Source: Planctomycetaceae bacterium UBA4655 (GTDB lineage: Bacteria; Planctomycetota; Planctomycetia; Pirellulales; UBA1268). Taken from it: a stretch of 6,887 nt of DNA. The translations under genes and the position numbers were made by a program. The DNA lies in NCBI GenBank assembly GCA_002405515.1, contig DHLZ01000240.1, positions 1 to 6,887 on the forward strand, in the 5' to 3' direction. Below the pieces are notes generated by a model. The model was not told the origin of the DNA and ran no database searches. It saw only the letters and a program-made list of their open reading frames with translations. Numbering within the stretch: the stretch's first letter is position 1; every line of letters begins with the position of its first letter. Shown here in pieces: positions 5,290-6,887 of this stretch.

Positions 5290-6047
5290 GCTCCCACGTC
5301 TTTCATGAACGCCATGAGACGGTGGAAGCCGGTCGTGTCCCGGAACAACTCCCGCGGACGCTGACGAAACCCCGCCTCGAGGGCCATGGCGGCGACAGCC
5401 TCGCCGGTCTCCGGAAAATCCCGCCGGGCAACGTGCTCGATGGTGCTGGCCAAACCTTCCGGAGGCATGCCCGTCCAGGCTCGTCGCATCATTCCGGAGT
5501 AGTGCTCCAGATACTCGCTCCGGGTCTCGCCATCCCGCCTGAACACGTCGGCGAAGAGGAGGGAGCCACGCGGGGCCAGCCTCGCGTGGGCCAGCCGGAA
5601 GAACTCCTGCTTCTCCCGGACCGGCAGATGGTGGACCGCATAGCTCGCCAGGATCACGTCGAAGCTCTGGCCGGCCGATCCCGAGGCTTCCCCCAGATAC
5701 GCCAGCATGTCGGCCTCGACGAGTTGGAATTGGAACCTCGCTCCGGCCAGTTCATCCCGTGCCTTGCCGAGCGCGGTCTGCGACGCATCGATTCCCCTGT
5801 AGGCCCAGAGCCCGGTCTCGTCGAATGTCCTCCTGATAAACCCTGCGTCGCCGCAGCCGAGATCCAGGAGCGTAAAGGGGCCCGGGTGATGCGTGAGAAC
5901 CCACGCTCTGGCGGCGTCGAAGATCTCCCGGTGGGACATCCAGTCGGCGTCCACGATCGACCGGTAGACGTGCCACTGGTTGAACCACCGCGTGGCTTCC
6001 TCTGGATCGTGGTGGGGCCCTTGGACGCTGGCGGATGGCATGCTCAT
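5286..6047 (-). CDS. Class I SAM-dependent methyltransferase
   Basis: About 253 residues from ATG 6047. The Rossmann-fold methyltransferase core is clear (numbering from GTG 6053): motif I TLLDLGCGDAGF at 61-72, the acidic strand end YRGIDAS at 86-91, EADML at 113-117, and motif IV-like FDVILASYAVHHLP at 131-144, followed by LAPRGSLLFADVF, a typical post-motif strand. The amino end (EEATRWFNQWHVYRSIVDAD) and the long helical carboxyl end (MMRRAWTGMPPEGL, EAGFRQRPRELFRDT) are probably substrate-specific. The substrate cannot be named. It is not an arsenite methyltransferase: the only cysteine is the one in motif I. Start codons GTG 6053, ATG 6047 and ATG 6041 are all possible; none has a visible ribosome site. 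Its stop overlaps the start of a truncated second methyltransferase, suggesting the two once formed a unit, possibly acting on the same small molecule. Confidence 0.85.
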   Translation of the reverse strand: MSMPSASVQGPHHDPEEATRWFNQWHVYRSIVDADWMSHREIFDAARAWVLTHHPGPFTLLDLGCGDAGFIRRTFDETGLWAYRGIDASQTALGKARDELAGARFQFQLVEADMLAYLGEASGSAGQSFDVILASYAVHHLPVREKQEFFRLAHARLAPRGSLLFADVFRRDGETRSEYLEHYSGMMRRAWTGMPPEGLASTIEHVARRDFPETGEAVAAMALEAGFRQRPRELFRDTTGFHRLMAFMKDVGA

Positions 6048-6098
6048 GGGCACTAGCGTGCGCGCCAGAGCGGGCCTTGGCTAGCGGGCTTTCCCTGG

Positions 6099-6803
6099 AT
6101 GCCCTCCAGTGCCGATAACACTCTCACGATGCCCGCCCAGACGTACCTTCCCGGCCCGACGCCCAACACCGTCCGGTCGCCCTCGGGCCAGATCCTTCCG
6201 GTGCCCGCTGGCTGGGCATTGCTCCCGCCCGGCGATGCCGCCCTGACTCGCCGCGTGAAGGCCGCTGGAGATCATTGGCTCGTTCAGGAAAAGGTCGGCC
6301 GGAAGATCTTCTCCCGGGGAGTCTGGGCGCCACGGGAGACCATCGAGCAGGTCCAGAAAGCGTTGGCCGACGAGCGATCCACGGAGGCCTATTCGCGACG
6401 CCGTGAGGCCGACTCGAAACGCCGGAGTGCCCAGCAGGCGGAGTACGTCGAAGACTTCCAGGCGGCGGTGCTGGCATTCCTCGCGTTTCATGCGCGCCAC
6501 GCCGAGGTTGCTCAGCGACTCGCCAAGGCCGTTGCCGACCATGCCACGCCCGTTGGCAGCGGCACCGTGGCCCGAACGAAGCGGATTCCCATCGAGCGAC
6601 GGGCAGAGGCCGCGGTCATCGCCTGGATGCGGCACCAGACGACGGGATACGACTCGATGAGGATCGCCCGGGTGAAGGGGCAGCGGCGAGAGGTCCGGCG
6701 GATGCTCGCCCAGCGGTCCAAGGAACTTCTTGCGGCATACCGACGGGTCGAGGCCATCGCTCCTGGCTGTCCGCTAGCCCGCGCCCTCCCGTCACCCCGA
6801 TGA
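6099..6803 (+). CDS. DUF2293-family protein
   Basis: A 234-residue protein with no signal peptide or membrane segment. Residues about 29-80 (PSGQILPVPAGWALLPPGDA, then ALTRRVKAAGDHWLVQEKVG and RKIFSRGVWAP) form a conserved amino-terminal block that I associate with DUF2293 proteins. Residues about 82-115 are a highly charged, coiled-coil-like linker. Residues about 130-216 are the DUF2293 region itself, with the hallmark VARTKRIPIERRAEAAVIAW, a helix with RHQTTGYDSM, and a basic stretch RIARVKGQRREVRRML. The abundance of Arg and Lys suggests nucleic-acid binding, which is inference; no activity is established for the family that I know of. Starts at ATG 6099 or ATG 6129 are both possible; neither has a clear ribosome site, but the conserved block begins downstream of both. 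It diverges from the methyltransferase gene with under 60 bases between them. The stop overlaps the ATG of a frame that leaves the window. Confidence 0.8.
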   Translation: MPSSADNTLTMPAQTYLPGPTPNTVRSPSGQILPVPAGWALLPPGDAALTRRVKAAGDHWLVQEKVGRKIFSRGVWAPRETIEQVQKALADERSTEAYSRRREADSKRRSAQQAEYVEDFQAAVLAFLAFHARHAEVAQRLAKAVADHATPVGSGTVARTKRIPIERRAEAAVIAWMRHQTTGYDSMRIARVKGQRREVRRMLAQRSKELLAAYRRVEAIAPGCPLARALPSPR

Positions 6804-6887
6804 CGACCGGGCCAAGACCGTGGCCTGCCTTGAAAATCCTGGTCCAGGCAATGGCGGCCCACCACTACCGGGAGCATCAAGTAGTTG
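6800..6887 (+). CDS. Possible start of a gene overlapping the DUF2293 stop, cut by the right edge
   Basis: ATG 6800-6802 overlaps the TGA of the DUF2293 gene (ATGA), the same coupling seen twice elsewhere in this window. The frame is open for 29 codons to the edge and reads MTTGPRPWPALKILVQAMAA, then HHYREHQVV. The last seven residues are identical to residues 43-49 of the unrecognised gene at the left edge, because both are encoded by the 24-bp repeat in the same frame. No ribosome site is visible apart from coupling. It is too short to call a family, and chance openness is possible in such GC-rich sequence. Confidence 0.3.
   Translation, partial: MTTGPRPWPALKILVQAMAAHHYREHQVV
6864..6887 (-). 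repeat. Right copy of the 24-bp inverted repeat
   Basis: The window's last 24 bases (ACTACCGGGAG, then CATCAAGTAGTTG) are the exact reverse complement of 28-51. The preceding base (6863) does not match its partner, so the inner boundary is sharp. See the left copy for alternatives. Confidence 0.9.

Noticed and set aside
5286..6047. The methyltransferase as an arsenite methyltransferase (ArsM)
   Set aside because: It lacks the conserved cysteines of ArsM; the only Cys is in the SAM loop, and the gene is far from the ars operon.
5322..6056. Plus-strand open frame opposite the methyltransferase (244 codons)
   Set aside because: The minus strand carries the SAM-binding motifs; the plus reading is a shadow.
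6512..6880. Minus-strand frame starting MMLPVV, and its twin starting at base 35 on the plus strand
   Set aside because: Both starts come from the 24-bp inverted repeat read on the antisense of other frames, and both bodies are antisense to better-supported genes.

Overview
This 6.9 kb window is GC-rich, compact bacterial DNA. I read nine protein-coding genes with support (one cut by the left edge), one likely gene fragment, and one weak reading frame cut by the right edge. The gene mix suggests Planctomycetota or a similar high-GC environmental lineage: an exported CAP-domain protein, an exported thioredoxin-like protein with a CNSCP motif, a CIA30-type protein, a GYF_2 membrane protein, a tiny exported zinc-ribbon protein and a DUF2293 protein. 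This placement is inference from family content and base composition; there is no rRNA, tRNA or other phylogenetic marker in the window.

Left part (1-1315, minus strand): an arsenic-resistance operon. An aquaporin-family channel (aqpS-like) is followed by a low-molecular-weight-phosphatase-type arsenate reductase (arsC) with a 4-bp ATGA stop/start overlap. A third, unrecognised gene starts 10 bp after arsC with a good ribosome binding site and runs off the left edge. The likely logic is that ArsC reduces arsenate to arsenite and the channel lets uncharged arsenite leave the cell down its gradient, so no dedicated pump is needed. The hand-aligned pore-filter residues of the channel are small where a water-only aquaporin has His and Thr, which fits a wider, solute-conducting pore. 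No arsR regulator, pump or arsM is visible.

Middle (1316-4252): an intergenic regulatory region with a striking TTACAC / TTACAC / GTGTAA arrangement, then three plus-strand genes for predicted exported proteins (CAP domain, thioredoxin-like, CIA30-like).

Right part (4253-6887): a small exported zinc-ribbon-like protein (minus) diverging from a GYF_2 two-helix membrane protein (plus). Next come a class I SAM methyltransferase (minus) with what looks like the amino-terminal stub of a second methyltransferase coupled to it, then a DUF2293 protein (plus), with a possible overlapping frame cut by the right edge. A perfect 24-bp inverted repeat joins the two extremes of the window (28-51 and 6864-6887); it could be terminal repeats, a duplicated coding segment or an assembly edge effect. 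No rRNA, tRNA, CRISPR array or transposase was seen, and no gene-free stretch exceeds about 300 bases.
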